Below, piece by piece: positions 30,265 to 38,589 of a DNA stretch of 64,000 nucleotides; position 1 is the stretch's first letter, and each line of letters opens with the position of its first letter. The position numbers and the translations under genes are program-made. The notes beneath the pieces are model-generated. The model did no database searches. It saw only the letters and a list, made by a program, of their open reading frames with translations, and was not told the DNA's origin. This DNA is from Amycolatopsis thailandensis (GTDB lineage Bacteria; Actinomycetota; Actinomycetes; Mycobacteriales; Pseudonocardiaceae): assembly GCF_002234405.1 (NCBI RefSeq), contig NZ_NMQT01000124.1:96151-160150 (forward strand), written 5' to 3'.

Positions 30265-30906
30265 GTGGCACGGGTGTGGCTGATCAGGCACGGGGAAAGC
30301 GAGAGCAACGCGGGCCTTCCCGGCGGCGAGCCGGGGGCGTCGGCACTGACCGGACTGGGCAGACGGCAAGCCCTCGAAGTCGCGGGAGCACTGGCCGAAC
30401 CACCCCGGTTGATCGTGACGTCGCCGTTCCTGAGGGCGAGGCAGACCGCTGAGCCGACGATCGAGCGGTATCCCGGCGCGGACTGTGAGGAGTGGCCTGT
30501 CCAGGAGTTCACCTTTCTCGGCGAACTCCATGGACAGGTCACCACCACCGCGATCCGTAAGCCGTATACGGAGGCCTACTGGGAGCGGGCCGATCCACAC
30601 CACGCGGTGAACGGCGCGGAATCCTTCGCCGGTCTCTTCACCCGGACCCAGGAATTCCTGACCCGGCTGGGAGAACGGGAGCCCGGGCCGATCGCCGTCT
30701 TCACGCACGGGCTCTTCATCCGCGCGGTCATGTGGTCGCTGCTGACCGGGATCACCATCCCGGACAGCGAGGCCATGCGCGGTTTCCGCACGTTCGCCGA
30801 CACCTACCTCGTGCCGAACGGCAACATCACCGAACTTCGGTACACGCCCGGGAAACGGATTCCGCGAGTGGTGGTCCCGCTCGCCTCCCGGTTCGCCGGC
30901 CGTTAG
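30265..30906 (+). CDS. Histidine phosphatase superfamily protein
   Basis: The 213-residue protein begins VWLIRHGESESNAG, the phospho-acceptor RHG motif. It has the second Arg/His set in VTSPFLRARQTAEP and the acid and second His in IAVFTHGLFIRAVMW. This is the phosphoglycerate-mutase-like phosphatase fold; the substrate is unknown. It ends in a four-base overlap with the convergent P450 gene. Confidence 0.92.
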   Translation: MARVWLIRHGESESNAGLPGGEPGASALTGLGRRQALEVAGALAEPPRLIVTSPFLRARQTAEPTIERYPGADCEEWPVQEFTFLGELHGQVTTTAIRKPYTEAYWERADPHHAVNGAESFAGLFTRTQEFLTRLGEREPGPIAVFTHGLFIRAVMWSLLTGITIPDSEAMRGFRTFADTYLVPNGNITELRYTPGKRIPRVVVPLASRFAGR

Positions 30907-32108
30907 GGCTTCAGAAGCAGCTGGAGCCCGTTCACCCCGGTCATGTGCGGGCTGGGGATGAACGACGGCGGCACGGCCGGATCGGTGCGCAGATCAGGGA
31001 ACCGGTCCAGCAGGATGTTGAGCGCCGTCTTGCCTTCCAGCCTGGCGAGCGGGGCGCCGATGCAGAAATGGATCCCGCGGCCGAAGGCCAGATGTGGGTT
31101 GTGCTTCCTCGCCGGGTCGAACTTGCCCGGATCCGTGAACGTGCGCGGATCCCGGTTCGCCGCCGCGACCCAGGTGAACAGCATGCTGTCCGCCGGGATC
31201 TTCTGTCCGCCCAGTTCGACCTCGGTCGTCGTGGCGCGGGCGACGAGTGCGAACGGGCTGAGGAAACGCAGTGATTCCTCGATGGTGGCGGGCAGCAGCG
31301 AACGGTCCTCGCGGACGCGCCGGTACTCGTCCGGGTGGGAATCCAGGCAGAGCACCGTGTTCCCGAGCAGCATCGTGGTGGTGATGTGCCCGGCCAGCAG
31401 CAGCACGTTCGCGAAATTGACGACTTCGTTCTGCGTGAGTTTCGTGCCGTCGACCTCGGCCTCGACGAGCTTGGTCAGCAGGTCCTCACGCGGGTTCTTC
31501 CGTCGATCCTCGACGTGTTCGCCCAGATAGCCGACGAGGTTGTTCAGCTGTTCCTGCGTCTCCTCGGCGGCCTTCCTGTCCTCCTCGGTCTGCTCGGTCA
31601 GCGACCGTTGCTGGCTGTTCCGCAGCAACGTGTCGACCCATTCCTTGAACAGGTCGCGGTCGCTCGCCGGGATGCCGAGCAGTTCCGCGATGACGATCAC
31701 CGGCAGCGGATAAGCCAGGTGTGTCACCAATTCCATCGAGTCCGCGCCGTCGACGGCGTCGAGGAGTTCGTTCGTCAGCGTGGCGATCCGTGGTTCGAGG
31801 TCCGCGACGACCTTCGGCGTGAAGGCGTGGCTGACCAGCGTACGCAGCTTCTTGTGGTCCGGCGGATCCATCTGGAGCAAGTTGCCCTCGATGAACTGAT
31901 CCTTTTTCGGCGACATCTCTTTGGGGATCAGGCGGGCGGTGTCGGAGGAGAACACCTTGGGATCACTCAAGGTTTGCAGTGCTTCGGCGTGACCGTAGAC
32001 ATTCCACGCGCCCGTCGCGGGTTCGAAACCGACCGGGTCGGCCGGGAATTCACCTCGAAGCCAGAACTGGGCTTCGTGGACGCCCCAGTTTTCGGCGATC
32101 GTGGTCAT
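30903..32108 (-). CDS. Cytochrome P450
   Basis: From the ATG at 32108 (AAGGGGG site upstream) this is a 401-residue soluble bacterial P450. The I-helix motif is LLLAGHITTTMLLGN, where His replaces the usual acid-alcohol context. The K-helix ExxR is EESLRF, and the haem loop is AFGRGIHFCIGAPLARLE with the Cys ligand near residue 350. It hydroxylates an unknown substrate and needs redox partners not encoded nearby. A TetR gene 37 bases upstream on the same strand probably controls it. Confidence 0.95.
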   Translation of the reverse strand: MTTIAENWGVHEAQFWLRGEFPADPVGFEPATGAWNVYGHAEALQTLSDPKVFSSDTARLIPKEMSPKKDQFIEGNLLQMDPPDHKKLRTLVSHAFTPKVVADLEPRIATLTNELLDAVDGADSMELVTHLAYPLPVIVIAELLGIPASDRDLFKEWVDTLLRNSQQRSLTEQTEEDRKAAEETQEQLNNLVGYLGEHVEDRRKNPREDLLTKLVEAEVDGTKLTQNEVVNFANVLLLAGHITTTMLLGNTVLCLDSHPDEYRRVREDRSLLPATIEESLRFLSPFALVARATTTEVELGGQKIPADSMLFTWVAAANRDPRTFTDPGKFDPARKHNPHLAFGRGIHFCIGAPLARLEGKTALNILLDRFPDLRTDPAVPPSFIPSPHMTGVNGLQLLLKP

Positions 32109-32145
32109 GGCTTGCCCCCTTCTTCTCGTGGTGGAGGAGCCCGGA

Positions 32146-32850
32146 TCAGCCGGGCTCCCCGGTACCGTCCTTTCGGTAGATCCAGGCGCCATAGGACGAG
32201 ATCAGATCCCGGAACGCTTCGATCACTTCGGCCGCTGCGTCGGCCAGATTCGCCGTGGACGGTGGCTCCGGCGGCTCGAAGGCCGTCCGGATGATGTGCG
32301 CGAGAGCGTCGGCCTTCTCCTCGGGTGTGAGGCCGGTGCCGTCGCCGGTGAAGCTGTCCATCAGGTAGAACCCCAACGCCGAGGCGCGCAGGGAAAAGAG
32401 CAGATTCGGGATGTCGTCGCGCAGCAGACCCCGGTCGGTCATCGTCTTCAGATACCGCTCGGTGACGACGGTGTCCTGATCCTGCAAGGGATGTCGCTTC
32501 AACCGGCCCAGCAGTTCGGTGTTGCCGGTGATGAGCGCGCCGAGCAACGGATTGCGCTGGGTGAACAGGAACGCGGCCCGCTGGAACCGATGCGGGACGA
32601 CCTCCGCCGGATCCTTGTCCAACCGATCGAGAAGATTCGCGGCGGCCCGGAGGGATTCGCGCAGGAGCAACGCGTGGAAAAGGGTTTCCTTGGTGGGCCA
32701 GTGCAGGTAGATCGTGCCTTTCCCGATGCCCGCCTGACTCGCGATGTCCTCGATGGTCACCTTGCGATAGCCCAGCCGTGACAGCAGGACGCCGGCCGCG
32801 TCGAGGATGCGATCGGCGCGGCCGGCGGTGCGGTCCGGACGTTCTGCCAC
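32146..32850 (-). CDS. TetR family transcriptional regulator
   Basis: This 234-residue protein has a TetR N-terminal HTH (ADRILDAAGVLLSRLGYRKVTIEDIASQAGIGKGTIYLHWPTKETLFHALL) and a variable ligand domain. It is transcribed ahead of the P450 gene. A perfect 10-base-arm palindrome lies 24 bases before its start codon, so autoregulation of the regulator–P450 operon is likely. The ligand is unknown. Confidence 0.93.
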   Translation of the reverse strand: MAERPDRTAGRADRILDAAGVLLSRLGYRKVTIEDIASQAGIGKGTIYLHWPTKETLFHALLLRESLRAAANLLDRLDKDPAEVVPHRFQRAAFLFTQRNPLLGALITGNTELLGRLKRHPLQDQDTVVTERYLKTMTDRGLLRDDIPNLLFSLRASALGFYLMDSFTGDGTGLTPEEKADALAHIIRTAFEPPEPPSTANLADAAAEVIEAFRDLISSYGAWIYRKDGTGEPG

Positions 32851-32873
32851 GTGCGCTCCCAGTCTCTGACTTC

Positions 32874-32899
32874 ATGACCAGATTTGCTCATCTGGTCAT
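32874..32899. promoter_or_regulatory. TetR-type operator palindrome
   Basis: ATGACCAGAT (32874-32883), six bases, then ATCTGGTCAT (32890-32899) form a perfect inverted repeat. On the minus strand TTGACC (32907-32902) gives a -35 box, so the palindrome covers the spacer and -10 region of the TetR promoter. Confidence 0.75.
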
Positions 32900-32958
32900 C
32901 CGGTCAAGTTCGACGGTAGCGCCGGAGGGGCGGGTCCGGCAAGGAAATCGACGGGTTC

Positions 32959-33897
32959 TTAACGCAGACGGTGGGCGAGCAGGAAGTTCCAGATGACCGG
33001 CGTCGCGTTGATGACGGTCGGGGTGGCGGAGTCGTTGTTCGGCGCCGTGCTCGGCCAGACGTGCCCGGCGCCTTCGACCCGGTAGTGCTGGAGCGAGCAA
33101 CCGAGCCAGCGCTGGACGGTGACGTCGGTCTTCGGCGAGTACTCGATCGGACGAGAGAAGCAGCCGTTCCGGTCCGCCCACGCGGCGAGCCAGTCCGGCA
33201 GCGTCGGCAAGCCCTTCGCGGGATTGCCGGTGTAGGGGATCGTCTTGTCGGCCGTTCCGTGGAAGTCGAGAATCGGAGCGGGGCGCGACGGGTGGCACTC
33301 GCCGCCTTGCGGATAGAACGCGCCGGCGACCGGGGCGAACGCCGCGATCCGGCCCGGCATCCGGCAGGCGAGAACGCCGACGAAACCGCCGCCGTTCGAC
33401 TTGCCCGTCGCGTAGATCCGGCGGGAGTCGACGCACAGTTCCCGCTGGAGCGTGTTCAGCAGATCGCTGGTGAAGAGCACGTCGTCGGCGGCCGCCGAAT
33501 ACGGCGCGCCCGTCCACGCGGACTCGCCGTCGGTACCGACAAGTCCTTGCGGGTAGACGGAAATCGCGTCATACGCGGAAAACCCGGATAGTTCCTCCTG
33601 ATACCCCGACGTCCGCTTGTGGCCGTGGAACGACAACACCAGCGGGTACGGCCGTGCGGGCTGGTAGCGCGCTGGAACGTGCACGGTGTACTCGCGGACC
33701 AGGCCGCCGGAGGTCAAAGTCCGCAGCGTCGTCGTCCCGGCGGGAACCGGGGACGGACGGTGACAGCCGGTGGTCCGCACCGGATGGTCGATCGACGACG
33801 GCGCGGCCGACGCCATCGGTACGGTGAGCAGGCTCAGTCCGGCAGTGGCGGCTGTCGCCAGGGCGAGACGGCGCAGGAACTTCGTGGGACCAGGCAC
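32959..33897 (-). CDS. Secreted PHB depolymerase/feruloyl-esterase-type hydrolase
   Basis: The 312-residue protein has a signal peptide (RRLALATAATAGLSLLTVPMASA). The Esterase_PHB domain follows: YPLVLSFHGHK, lipase box ATGKSNGGGFVG near residue 175, Asp in PILDFHGTADKTIPY and His in VEGAGHVWPS. It resembles the LpqC-like secreted esterases. The family cleaves polyhydroxybutyrate or aromatic esters; the substrate here is not determined. Confidence 0.9.
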   Translation of the reverse strand: MPGPTKFLRRLALATAATAGLSLLTVPMASAAPSSIDHPVRTTGCHRPSPVPAGTTTLRTLTSGGLVREYTVHVPARYQPARPYPLVLSFHGHKRTSGYQEELSGFSAYDAISVYPQGLVGTDGESAWTGAPYSAAADDVLFTSDLLNTLQRELCVDSRRIYATGKSNGGGFVGVLACRMPGRIAAFAPVAGAFYPQGGECHPSRPAPILDFHGTADKTIPYTGNPAKGLPTLPDWLAAWADRNGCFSRPIEYSPKTDVTVQRWLGCSLQHYRVEGAGHVWPSTAPNNDSATPTVINATPVIWNFLLAHRLR

Positions 33898-34047
33898 GCG
33901 ATCCTCCTTGATCGGGCGGCGGGGCGGTGATCAGGGTCACCCTCGGCTCGAGCCTGGTCAGCATTGTGTTCATTGAGTTTTCGGACCGCTTCTCCTGTCA
34001 CCCCGCCGGGCGGCCCGTCCGGCCGCCTCGCCGGGGCTCGCCGTCGG

Positions 34048-35289
34048 TCAGCCGCAAGCCTGTTTCGCCGCGAGCACCCGGGCCAGGGCCTCATCGACCC
34101 GGGCGGTCGGGAGATCGCCGGACGCAAGCGCTTGCTCCAGTGTGTTCAGCACCGTGCCGACGTTGCCTCCGGAGGACCACAGCGCCTGATCCGCTCCTGC
34201 CTGCAAGGCCTTGAGTACCGCCGTCGGCAGCGGGTACTGCGACGTGATCGCCTTCATCGCCCCGAGATCGTCCGTGATCACCGGGCCGTCGAACGCGTAG
34301 TCCTTTCGCAGCAGCCGGTACGCCGGCGCCGACAGGGTCGACGGCGTACCGCCGGTCAGATCGGGCACGTCCAGATGCCCGACCATGACACCGACCTCGC
34401 CGTACTCGCCGAGGTCGCGGTACGGCACCAGGTCGACCTTCCGCAGCGATGCCAGCGGCGGCGTCCGCACCAGCCCCTTGTGGGAGTCCCCGGCGGCGTG
34501 CCCGTGGCCGGGGAAATGCTTCAGCACCGGCTGCACCCCGGCGTCCCGCAGTCCCTGCGCGAACGCCAGGACGTACTTGCGCGCGACCTCGGGGTCCGCG
34601 CTGAACGACCGGTCACCGACGATGTCGCGATCCGGCTGGTCGGTGATGTCGGCGTCGGGCGCGTAGTCCACGGTGACGCCGCGAGCCCGCATCTGCCGAC
34701 CTCGGTCGGCGGCCTTCGCGCGCACCTGGTCCGGGGTCATGGTCTTGGCCATCTTCCGGGCGCTGGGCATTTCGCCGTCGAGGGCGTCGATCCGCTGGAC
34801 GCGGCCGCCTTCCTCGTCGATCGCCACCGACACGGGCACCTTCGCGGCCTTCTGTACTTCGTCCAGCGCGCGGTTCTGCAGCAGGGCCGTCTCGTTGCCG
34901 CCGAGGAAGATCCCGCCGACCTGCTGATCGCGCACCAGCTTCACCGCCGCTTGCGGATCGCCGGCGTTCACGCCGACCACCACGAGCTGGGCCAGTCGCT
35001 GCCGGGGGCTCATCCCGGCGATGACGGCCTCGCAACCCGGATCAGGGGACTGCTCCGCCCTCGGTGACGGCGAGGGCGCGGGTGTGCCGGAGCCGGACGG
35101 GCTCGAAGCGGTGCCGAGTCGTGGTGGGGGTGTGGTCCCCGCGGGCTGCGCCGATCCGCCTTCTTCGGTCGTCGTGCCGCATTGCACGCTGGTGAGCAGT
35201 ATGGTGGCCGCCCCCAGGATGACGGTCAACCATCGCTTCGTCGTCTTCGGTCGCCCGGAGTTCATCGGCTCGTTTCGTTCGTCGTCCAT
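34048..35289 (-). CDS. GH3 family beta-N-acetylhexosaminidase-like lipoprotein
   Basis: This 413-residue protein has a lipoprotein signal (LTVILGAATILLTSVQC), a Pro/Ser-rich linker, and a GH3 catalytic domain. The NagZ-type motifs are KHFPGHGHAAGDSHKGL and the nucleophile Asp in VITDDLGAMKAI. It likely removes N-acetylglucosamine from peptidoglycan fragments outside the cell. The start may be 35289 or the in-frame ATG at 35265; neither has a clear ribosome binding site. Confidence 0.9.
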   Translation of the reverse strand: MDDERNEPMNSGRPKTTKRWLTVILGAATILLTSVQCGTTTEEGGSAQPAGTTPPPRLGTASSPSGSGTPAPSPSPRAEQSPDPGCEAVIAGMSPRQRLAQLVVVGVNAGDPQAAVKLVRDQQVGGIFLGGNETALLQNRALDEVQKAAKVPVSVAIDEEGGRVQRIDALDGEMPSARKMAKTMTPDQVRAKAADRGRQMRARGVTVDYAPDADITDQPDRDIVGDRSFSADPEVARKYVLAFAQGLRDAGVQPVLKHFPGHGHAAGDSHKGLVRTPPLASLRKVDLVPYRDLGEYGEVGVMVGHLDVPDLTGGTPSTLSAPAYRLLRKDYAFDGPVITDDLGAMKAITSQYPLPTAVLKALQAGADQALWSSGGNVGTVLNTLEQALASGDLPTARVDEALARVLAAKQACG

Positions 35290-35400
35290 GCCGATGTCGA
35301 CGGTAACCCCAGTTGCCCTTTAGTACGCGATCGCGTGCTCTTTTGCGCGTGCCCGCACCGGGCCCACCTCCTTCCTCTTTCGTGTTCCCGCTGGTCGGAC

Positions 35401-35457
35401 TTGACAGGCCGACCCGATGCGATCTACATTACCACATGGTTATGGAACCGCAAGGTT
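35401..35457 (+). promoter_or_regulatory. Promoter and operator region of the ArsR operon
   Basis: TTGACA (35401-35406), 18 bases and TACATT (35425-35430) form a near-consensus promoter. ACCACATGGT (35431-35440) and AACCGCAAGGTT (35446-35457) are inverted repeats around the predicted start, suitable for an autoregulating ArsR dimer. Confidence 0.65.
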
Positions 35458-35532
35458 ATCCACGGCGTCGACGGGTGCCGCTGGAGTAGGACGTGAGAAC
35501 TCGAACTCGTGAGAACTGAAAGGCGGGCGACC

Positions 35533-35883
35533 GTGACACAGGATCTGCTCGACGTCACCTTCGCCGCGCTCGCCGACCCCACCCGTCGCGCGATCCTCGC
35601 GCGGCTCGCGCACGGCGAGGCCACTGTGACGGAGCTGGCCGAGCCGTTCGCGATGAGCCAGCCCGCCATCTCCAAGCATCTGAAGGTGCTGGAGCGGGCC
35701 GGGCTGGTGGCGAGGGGACGTGATGCCCAGCGTCGTCCCTGCCGGCTGGTGGCCGAGCCGCTGAAAGACGCCACCGAATGGCTCGGCGGGTACCGCCGCT
35801 ACTGGGACGGGGCCTTCTCGAAGCTGGACGCCGTCCTCGAAGGAGAACTGCGACACCCGGAGAGTCAGGGCGAGACCGACTGA
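35533..35883 (+). CDS. ArsR family transcriptional regulator
   Basis: From the GTG at 35533 this is a 116-residue ArsR/SmtB-type winged helix: LDVTFAALADPTRRAILARLAHGEATVTELA, then MSQPAISKHLKVLERAGLV. There is no Cys-rich metal site, which matches the subgroup linked to SRPBCC proteins. It heads a three-gene operon with an AHSA1-type and a TIGR03086-type protein. A GTG at 35509 is an alternative start. Confidence 0.93.
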   Translation: MTQDLLDVTFAALADPTRRAILARLAHGEATVTELAEPFAMSQPAISKHLKVLERAGLVARGRDAQRRPCRLVAEPLKDATEWLGGYRRYWDGAFSKLDAVLEGELRHPESQGETD

Positions 35884-35912
35884 CCACCGCACGATCGGAA
35901 AGGAGCACCACG

Positions 35913-36398
35913 ATGGGACGCAGTCTCAGCGTGACGAAATCCGGCGATCTCGAGATCGTCATGACGAGGTCCTTCGACGCGCCGAGGACGCTGGTGTTCG
36001 ACGCGTGGACCAAACCGGAGCTGGTACGCCGCTGGTTCGGTCCGCACGGCTGCGAAGTCGTCGAGTGCGAGATCGACCTGCGGGTCGGCGGCAGATGGCG
36101 TTACCGGCTGCTTCACAACGGCGGGAGGGAGATGGTGCTACAGGGCGTCTACCAGGAGATCAGCCGTCCGGAAAGGCTCGTTTCCCTCGAGACGAACGAG
36201 GACTGCGAGGCCTCGGAAGGCGATGCCTTGGCGACTCTGACCTTGACCGAGCACGGCGGAGTCACCACCTTGACCCAGGTGGTGCGGTACGGCTCGAAAA
36301 GGATCCGGGACGCCGTGCTCGAATCCGGGATGGAGCGGGGAGTCGGCGAGGGCTTCGACAGGCTGGCCGAGGTCGTGGCCGTCCCGGCGAGGGCGTGA
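35913..36398 (+). CDS. SRPBCC/AHSA1 domain protein
   Basis: This 161-residue protein has the AHSA1-like START fold: ITRSFDAPRTLVFDAW-type opening (here VMTRSFDAPRTLVFDAWTKPE), RRWFGPHGCEVVECEIDLRVGGRW and a C-terminal helix with GFDRLAEVV. It binds hydrophobic ligands in a cavity; the ligand is unknown. It is fixed downstream of its ArsR partner, behind an AAAGGAG site. This pairing is very common in bacteria. Confidence 0.93.
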   Translation: MGRSLSVTKSGDLEIVMTRSFDAPRTLVFDAWTKPELVRRWFGPHGCEVVECEIDLRVGGRWRYRLLHNGGREMVLQGVYQEISRPERLVSLETNEDCEASEGDALATLTLTEHGGVTTLTQVVRYGSKRIRDAVLESGMERGVGEGFDRLAEVVAVPARA

Positions 36399-36403
36399 GC
36401 TCG

Positions 36404-36979
36404 ATGAACGCCATCGCGAACCGTTATCGCGTCCGGGCCGACGCCTTCGAGCGCAAGGTCGCCGCCGTCGGAGCCGGGCAATGGGAGAGCAAGTCGCCGT
36501 GCGCGGAGTGGAACGCCAGGGATGTCGTCGGGCACATCGTCGACATGCACGGCGCGATGCTGCGCCCTTTCGGACGTGATCTGGGGCCGGCGCCTTCGAC
36601 CGAGGAAGATCCGCTCGGCGCCTTCCGGGCGGCTCGGGCCGACGTCGAAGCCGTCCTCGCCGATCCGGTGCTCGCGGCCACGGAACACGAGACACCGGCG
36701 GGGAAGATGACCGCCGAACAGCACATCGACCAAGTCGTCAGTGCCGACATGGTCGTCCATGGCTGGGACCTGGCCCGTGCCACCGGTCAGGACGACACGA
36801 TCGATCCGGACGAGGTCGCCCGGATGTGGCCCGGCGCCCAGGCGATCCCCGAGCAGATGAGGATCCCCGGTGCTTTCGGGCCCGGCGTCGTCGTCTTCGG
36901 TCCCGAGGTGAAGGTGCCCGAAGACGCGCCCTTGCAGGACAGGCTGCTCGGGCTGCTGGGCCGAAACCCGAACGCCTGA
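36404..36979 (+). CDS. TIGR03086 family metal-binding protein
   Basis: The 191-residue protein belongs to the DinB-like TIGR03086 family (mycothiol-related). It has SPCAEWNARDVVGHIVDMHG with the first metal His, and a second His in VVHGWDLARATGQD. It is the third gene of the ArsR operon, five bases after the SRPBCC gene. Its enzyme activity is not known. Confidence 0.9.
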   Translation: MNAIANRYRVRADAFERKVAAVGAGQWESKSPCAEWNARDVVGHIVDMHGAMLRPFGRDLGPAPSTEEDPLGAFRAARADVEAVLADPVLAATEHETPAGKMTAEQHIDQVVSADMVVHGWDLARATGQDDTIDPDEVARMWPGAQAIPEQMRIPGAFGPGVVVFGPEVKVPEDAPLQDRLLGLLGRNPNA

Positions 36980-36985
36980 TCCGCG

Positions 36986-37399
36986 TCAGACGTGGATCCC
37001 TCGGTGCCGCCGGGCCGGCCGGGAAGGAACCGGTACCTCGGCGGTATCGGTCCCTTTGGCCGCGGCCAGGACACGCTCCAGAACCGACAGAGAGGTGGTG
37101 AGCAAAGCGATCTGGTTCTGGATCCGAGCCTTGGCGATCTCCAGTTCGCCGGTCATCCCCGGCGAAGGCACCAAGTGGGTGTGGTCCCCGGAAACACAGG
37201 GAAGGAGTTCCGCGATCTTGCCGCTGCACAACCCGGCCGAATAGAAGAGCTGGATCTGCAGAACCCGGGCTATGTCGTCTTCGGTGAAGGTCCGGTAGCC
37301 GTTGCCGCGTCGATCGGGACGCAGCAGGCCTTCCGTCTCGTAGTACCGCAACGAACGGACGCTCACCCCTGTCCGCTCCGCCAGTTCGCCGATCCGCAT
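36986..37399 (-). CDS. MerR family transcriptional regulator
   Basis: The 137-residue protein starts MRIGELAERTGVSVRSLRYYETEGLLRPDRRGNGYRTF, a complete MerR HTH, followed by a long helix. Only scattered Cys are present (CSGKIAELLPC), so it may sense organic or redox signals. It is divergent from an old-yellow-enzyme gene, and the intergenic region contains a MerR-type stretched promoter. The start at 37399 is fixed by the conserved N-terminus. Confidence 0.93.
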   Translation of the reverse strand: MRIGELAERTGVSVRSLRYYETEGLLRPDRRGNGYRTFTEDDIARVLQIQLFYSAGLCSGKIAELLPCVSGDHTHLVPSPGMTGELEIAKARIQNQIALLTTSLSVLERVLAAAKGTDTAEVPVPSRPARRHRGIHV

Positions 37400-37427
37400 G
37401 AGTCCACAGTAGCCGCGGAAACCGAGG

Positions 37428-37459
37428 TTGACCGTGACGCCGGTGTCAGGGTTTAGCTT
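37428..37459 (+). promoter_or_regulatory. MerR-type promoter and dyad driving the old-yellow-enzyme gene
   Basis: TTGACC (37428-37433) and TAGCTT (37454-37459) are separated by 20 bases. A dyad ACCGTGAC-GCCGGT-GTCAGGGT (7 of 8 pairs) covers the -35 end and spacer. The predicted transcript starts at about 37466, next to the ATG at 37467, so the message is probably leaderless; no ribosome binding site is present. Confidence 0.7.
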
Positions 37460-37466
37460 CGCGTCC

Positions 37467-38561
37467 ATGAGGTTGCTCGAAGCATTCCGCGGCACCGCGA
37501 TCCAGCTGCCGAACCGCATCGCGATGGCCCCGATGACCAGGGGACGTGCCGATGACACGACAGGTGTGCCACATCCGATGACGGCCGAGTACTACGCGCA
37601 ACGCGCGAGCGCCGGTTTGATCGTGAGCGAAGGTGTCTGGATCGACCAGGCCGGCAAGAGCGGCCCCGGGATCCCAGGGCTGGTGACAGCGCAGCATGCA
37701 GAGGCATGGCGTCAAGTGACGGAGGCCGTGCACGAGAAAGGCGGCCGCATCTTCGCGCAGCTCTGGCACGCGGGCAGGGTCGCCCATCCCGGCGTGACGG
37801 GCCGGACGCCGGTGGCGCCATCGGCGGTCCGGCAGGCCGGGCGGATCTTCTCTGCCGAAGGCTGGACGGACACGGTCGAGCCCCGCGCCCTCGGCGAGGA
37901 AGAGGTCGGCGAGGTCGTCCGGGACTTCGCCGGGGCGGCACGCCGGGCTGTCGAGGCGGGATTCGACGGCGTGGAACTCCACGGTGCCAACGGGTACCTG
38001 ATCCAGCAGTTCCTCGCCGGCAACACCAACCGCAGAGAGGACAGGTACGGCGGCTCCGTCGCCGCGCGGCTCGCCTTCCCGCTCGAGGTGGTGGCGGCCG
38101 TGGTCGAACAGGTCGGCGCGGCCAAGGTCGCTCTGCGGATTTCGCCGGGCAATCCGGAGAACGACATCGTGGAAGACGATGGAAAGGAGGTGTACTCACG
38201 ACTGCTCGCGGAACTACGCCGGTACGAGCTCGCGTACCTGCATGTCATCGACACTCCCGACACCGAAGCGCTGTCCTACCTGCGGCCGTTGTGGCCTGGG
38301 ACCCTCGTGGCGAACCTGCGTTCCGAGGAGCCGACGTCCCGGGAGGAGGGTGAGCTCCTGATCGGCTCCGGGCTGGCCGACGTGGTCGCCTTCGGCAGGT
38401 TGTTCATCGCGAACCCGGACCTGCCCACCCGATTCGCGCTCGATGCCCCGCTCGCCCGAGCGGACCACGACGTCTACTACGGCGCTCGGCTCGACGGCTA
38501 CACCGACTTCCCGGCGTTCGACCCGGACCCGGCGAAGTTCGCCTGTTCGGCGCGCAGCTGA
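37467..38561 (+). CDS. Old yellow enzyme family alkene reductase
   Basis: This 364-residue FMN oxidoreductase shows the OYE signature: NRIAMAPMTRGRAD, IFAQLWHAGRVAHP, the substrate-binding pair in HGANGYLIQQFL, NTNRREDRYGGS and late FMN-phosphate site DVVAFGRLFIANPD. It reduces activated C=C bonds of electrophiles with NADPH. Control by the divergent MerR through the intergenic dyad suggests induction by a reactive electrophile or redox stress, which is inferred. Confidence 0.95.
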   Translation: MRLLEAFRGTAIQLPNRIAMAPMTRGRADDTTGVPHPMTAEYYAQRASAGLIVSEGVWIDQAGKSGPGIPGLVTAQHAEAWRQVTEAVHEKGGRIFAQLWHAGRVAHPGVTGRTPVAPSAVRQAGRIFSAEGWTDTVEPRALGEEEVGEVVRDFAGAARRAVEAGFDGVELHGANGYLIQQFLAGNTNRREDRYGGSVAARLAFPLEVVAAVVEQVGAAKVALRISPGNPENDIVEDDGKEVYSRLLAELRRYELAYLHVIDTPDTEALSYLRPLWPGTLVANLRSEEPTSREEGELLIGSGLADVVAFGRLFIANPDLPTRFALDAPLARADHDVYYGARLDGYTDFPAFDPDPAKFACSARS

Positions 38562-38589
38562 TCTTCGCCGCCCGATCTACAGTGCGGGG

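Noticed and set aside
30903..32192. Upstream start at 32192 for the P450
   Set aside because: It would add 28 residues that overlap the end of the TetR gene. The ATG at 32108 has a good ribosome binding site and conserved start.
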